Assembly (NCBI GenBank): GCA_963662175.1 | Contig: OY759227.1 | Coordinates: 7,038,501-7,102,500 of the forward strand | Direction of reading: 5' to 3' | Length of the DNA stretch: 64,000 nucleotides | Origin: Aradus depressus | Lineage: Eukaryota; Arthropoda; Insecta; Hemiptera; Aradidae | In this document: positions 60,659 to 64,000 of the stretch, in pieces | How positions within the stretch are numbered: the first letter of the stretch is position 1 | How the letters are laid out: each line of letters opens with the position of its first letter | Position numbers and translations under genes: made by a program | The notes under the pieces: generated by a model | Told to the model about the DNA's origin: nothing | Seen by the model: the letters and a program-made list of their open reading frames with translations, nothing else | The model's database searches: none

Positions 60659-61117
60659 TTAAGGTGGCAGTAAGTCGCGGTTCCACCTCCTCTTCAACCT
60701 TCGTGGGGGGTTTTGTGGTAAGTGTTGTGAAGATAAAGTACGTATTTCTGGATTTGTATGTGTGTAAAGTTTTCTAAAAAAACGTATGTAAATAGTTTGT
60801 ATTGTGTCGGGTACTGTGTGTATCATAAGATCGTTATGAAGTGTTCTGTTGTTTATGTTTGGGGGGCATTGTGTTATCAGTCTGAGGGTTTTTGACTGAA
60901 ATGCCTGAATTCGTTTGATGTTGGATGTTTTTGCTGAACCGTATATCTGTGATCCGTATGTCCATAATGGTCTAAGTAAGTAAGTATAACAGTTCCGTTT
61001 TTGTGTCATGTCTAATTTTGATCGTCTATTTAGAAGTCCGTGGAGTATTTTGAGTCGACGGTTCAGCGTGTTTCGTGTGAGACGTGTGTGAGGATTCCAT
61101 GTCAGTCTTCGATCCAA
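60659..61117 (-). pseudogene. LINE ORF2 part 2: C-terminal region in another frame
   Basis: The 152 residues begin in the LDRRLTWNPH motif, which in Jockey-type ORF2 lies downstream of the RT. The same frame continues upstream of the Met, through a YLGLTL motif and back through CPPVFIYDKPLPQ to about 61200, overlapping the end of part 1. The break is therefore a deletion plus frameshift located after the YADD box, not a second gene. Typical later features of this tail are present, such as LLRPLWTYGSQIYGSA and the IQAFQSKTLR helix. The stop at 60659 is followed by the 3' UTR. Confidence 0.8.
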
Positions 61118-61142
61118 TGTCAGTCCTAGATATCGTACAGTA

Positions 61143-62726
61143 TTAGTTTGAGGGAGGGGCTTGTCGTAGATGAAAACGGGGGGGCATGATGAGATGGTGT
61201 TGTAGTGAAAATGAGGCGTGTATTTGAAGGTCAGCAGCAGCTAAGATGGCGGTGTCATCGGCGTATGTAGCTGTCATTGTGTGGATGGAGGTGGGCATGT
61301 CAGATGTGTATATTGTATATAATAAAGGAGCTAAGACAGAACCCTGCGGTACACCCGCCAATATGGGTCTTATTGAGGAGATAGCAGAGCCCTGATGGAC
61401 GGCAAAGTATCTGTTTGTTAGATATGAATGAATGATTAAATAATATGTGTGAGGAAGCAACGGTCTCAATTTATAAAGAAGTCCCGCGTGCCAAACTCGG
61501 TCAAAAGCCTGACTTACATCAAGGAACGCCCCCATTGCATAAAACTTTCTTTCTAGGGCAGACGCCACGTAATCCACAACCCTGCGTAACTGGTGTATTG
61601 TGGAGTGTTCTGAGCGGAAGCCAAACTGATGATGAGGAAGTGTTTGCTGACTGGAAAGAATAGTTATGAGCCTTTTGTATAGTAATTTTTCGAAGAGTTT
61701 AGAACATAGAGGAAGAAGACTGATAGGTCGGTAGGAGGAAGGAGAGTGTTCTGGCTTCTTCGATTTTAGTATCATAAGAATGTGTGAGAGTTTCCATTGA
61801 ATTGGAAAGCGTGTTGTGCGTAGTATGCAGTTAAACAGGGTTGTCAGGAACACGACAGCTTTCCGAGGTAATTCCTTGAGAACTTCAACCGTAATGAGGT
61901 CATACTCTGGGGACTTCTTTTTGGGGAGGTATTGAATTTCAAATGCGACTTCAGAAGGTGTGAATGATTTGGGAGGGAGTGAAAGGGGTAATGGGATATG
62001 TAGTGTTTGTGAGACATGTGTTAAATCATGCATGTCTGGATGAGGTGTGAAGGTTTGTGTGAGATGGGAGGCGAAGCGCTCTGCTTTCTCCTCGTCTGTT
62101 ATGGCCCATGAGTCATTGTCATATCGCAGAGGTACTGACGTTGCTGGTTGACGCAGCACCCGACGAGTTTTTCGCCAGAGACTGCCATTTTCAGTATTCA
62201 AGTTGGAGAAGTAAGTATCAAATTTAGCTTTTCGAAATAGTTTAATTTCCGTCTTCAGTTTGTTATTCAGTCGATTGTATATCTGTTTGTCAGTCGGTAG
62301 TCTGGAGGATTGCCATATCTGCCGTGCTCTCCGCTTCTCCCTGATCAATCTGCGAATGTACTCTGGGTAAGCCGGTAGATCTTGCCTGGAAACCAGCTTT
62401 GAGGGAAATGATGAAGACCATGCAGCTTCCTGAACATTACATGTGTAGAACTCCACTGCCTGCTCTAGCTCCTCCTCTGTCTTTAGGGAATATGGTACAG
62501 AGAGCTTAGCGTTTAAGGTTTCCCTGAATAACTCCCAGTCCATCAGTCCTGGAGTTAGCGTCGGTTTACTCTCCTTTTGAGACGGCTCCGCCCAGACGTT
62601 TAAAAACACCGGTGAATGATCAGAAGAGAGGTCGGTCGTGGTGCTGACAGATGATGGCATACCTCTTAAACCTTTGTATACAAAAAAGTCAAGTAGGTCT
62701 GGTAATTTGCGTCTTGAAGTTGGCTC
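61143..62726 (-). pseudogene. LINE ORF2 part 1: endonuclease end and reverse transcriptase
   Basis: The frame is open from 62726, with an internal ATG at 62660 that is not the native start. Counting from that Met, SDHSP at 13-17 is the last endonuclease motif. RT motifs follow in order: RPISLLP (311-317), QFGFR (345-349), FLDVSQAFDRVWH (379-391, catalytic Asp), AGVPQGSVLAPLLY (435-448) and YADDTAIL (466-473, the two catalytic Asp). The RT core is thus intact, and the family is Jockey-like. After about residue 478 the sequence leaves the family pattern. A stretch of roughly 30-40 codons is missing and the frame shifts, so the 505-residue product ends in unrelated residues. A full ORF2 would also have the whole endonuclease upstream. 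This copy cannot make a working protein. Confidence 0.85.
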
Positions 62727-64000
62727 TTAAATAAAAATAAAAAAAACATATGTTATAAATAACTCTGTAAATTTCTCAAGCTACTTTAATAGTACCAAGT
62801 TCAAAAAAAATACAATTAAGATTATTAATCATTATGTCCCGCTAATTGGTACTTCCCACAAAGGTGTTAATCCGTAGAGCCTATGAGTTTTGAAACTTGA
62901 AATTCATTGAGAAAGATATGGGGAATCAAGAAAAAGATTAAGACATATTACAAATTAAACTTCTTTAATAAAAAAATTATGAAATAAAAAAAATAGAAAG
63001 TGGCCATTTTGAAACAAAAATTATATATACTCCTACCTTCGTGACGTCACGCTGGAAATTTTTACAAACTTATAAATTCTTCAATAATAAAAAAAAAATG
63101 GAGTGCAACTCCTTCTCCATCACCTCGGCTCTTTCCTCGGTCACTTCACATAAAGATTTCACTGTCTACTCACTTCATATCACTTATATTTCACAAAAAC
63201 TGAGACATGTCCATCATAGGTTTAGCCTGGATGAAGGGCGACCATCGACTAAGTCCTAGTTCTCCAGTGCATTCTGGGTAGCCCAATTCGAGTGTCTTTT
63301 GGCTTCCGTCCGTTGTTTTGTTCCTAAATATTAAAATTTTTTGACGTTCTCTTCCTTTTCTTCTTTCTTCTTAATTATTATTTTAATTTTCTGTAGCTCT
63401 GTTTTTTTAATTTTGACTCCTACATTTCTCAAAAATAGCATTCAAACTTGGTGATATACACTTTCGGATCAATATACGGCCTTGGATTGGATCCGTGCTC
63501 TATGATTGGATCCTTTTTGGAACAGGCTTCCTTTTCTAAATTTTGAACTGACTTTTCCATCTGATGTGGGCAGTTTTTCTCTTCTTTTCCTTTTTCAATC
63601 TCTTCTTAATAATTAACTGTTTCTTTCTAAAAATTTTCAAAACCTTCTACCGACCAGTTTTTGACTATGGATCTTTTCTTATTTACGCTTATAGTTCTTC
63701 AGTTCTTTTTCCTTTTTTTCTTTTAACTGTTTTATTTTCTTCCTGGGTGTGGAATTAATCTTTCCTGTAAATTTAGTTTCTTTTTGAAGGCGGTTGGTTT
63801 CGTGATTAATGTTTAAAATTTTCGTTGATAACTGTAAGGTTAGGCCTGAAGCTACCTTTCCTTCCTTTTATTGTGTTTCATTTCTTTTAAAGTTGTTCTT
63901 ATTCTGCTGAATTTCTATTTTGTTTTCTTCATCCTTAGGTTTCTTTCCTCTTTACTTTGATTTCATTTTTTCAAATTGGTTCAAAAAAAAATTATAACGT
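62727..64000. other. Unassigned sequence to window end
   Basis: I see no supportable gene. The plus strand is T/C-rich from about 63300 onward, so the frames of 60-70 residues there are hydrophobic noise. No LTR, tRNA or repeat pair could be recognised. Confidence 0.5.

Larger units (their letters stand above)
60309..62726 (-). mobile_element. 5'-truncated Jockey-clade LINE
   Basis: On the minus strand the order is the end of an endonuclease domain, a reverse transcriptase, a C-terminal region, a 3' untranslated region and a poly(A) tail (the T-run at 60309-60324 on the plus strand). The reading frame opens abruptly at 62726 in the last part of the endonuclease (LPDLLDFFVYKG then SDHSP), as expected from incomplete target-primed reverse transcription. 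The 3' UTR also holds (ATA)n and A-rich tracts (about 60485-60555). I see no clear target-site duplication. Confidence 0.85.

Noticed and set aside
62727..62780. Target-site duplication for the LINE
   Set aside because: GGCTCTTAAATAAA at the 5' junction and GGCTCTTATTCATA next to the poly(A) look alike, but the second lies inside the 3' UTR rather than beyond the tail, so it is not a target duplication.

Overview
The window reads as AT-rich, gene-poor, repeat-dominated eukaryotic heterochromatin, most likely from an arthropod and probably an insect. The taxon is an inference from three signs: a Jockey-clade LINE, an LTR element primed by tRNA-Lys, and tRNA-like SINE fragments. Nothing resembles a bacterial or phage gene set, and no complete host gene could be supported.

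Region 1 (1-42620) is one head-to-tail satellite array with about 43 monomers. The basic monomer is about 1120 bp and has three parts: a C-rich module of about 200 bp (M1) holding an (ACC)n tract, a partly duplicated middle (M2a/M2b), and an AT/pyrimidine-rich body of about 760 bp (M3). Variants of about 560-630, 988, 1047, 1104 and 1183 bp arise by truncation or by extra M1 pieces. They form local higher-order repeats: a 2.74 kb unit twice (4862-10336), a 3.27 kb unit four times (17935-31020) and a 1183 bp unit three times (31021-34569). Near the left edge a 16 bp minisatellite replaces part of three monomers. M1 starts with the same sequence after at least seven different upstream contexts, and it carries a promoter-like cluster of CCAAT, TGCGCA and YY1/Pho-type motifs.

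Region 2 (42621-46167) is a foldback structure. Two 574 bp arms, nearly identical and inverted, each encode the N-terminal CENP-B/pogo-type helix-turn-helix of a truncated protein. Between them lie about 780 bp of spacer and a 1.6 kb array of a near-palindromic 40 bp repeat.

Region 3 (46168-50850) holds unassigned sequence and a diverged, inverted, single copy of the satellite monomer that lacks most of M1 (48066-49480). It also holds two related SINE-like fragments, a 53 bp minisatellite, and a G-rich to C-rich strand switch.

Region 4 (50850-56730) is AT-rich with little recognisable. It contains a hammerhead-like core motif of the kind found in Penelope-like elements, a possible cysteine-rich terminal exon, and a decayed Gag fragment.

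Region 5 (56735-60124) has two tandem LTR-plus-leader units with tRNA-Lys primer-binding sites but no coding capacity. The second unit is split by an 882 bp LTR-like insertion.

Region 6 (60309-62726) is a 5'-truncated Jockey-type LINE on the minus strand with its RT core intact but broken after the YADD box. The remainder to 64000 shows no supportable gene.

The window does not describe a cooperating set of genes. Its main interest is the satellite: how it is built, what M1 is, and how it relates to the adjacent CENP-B-like foldback and to the diverged inverted monomer. Because repeat copies here are so similar, copy numbers depend on a correct assembly.
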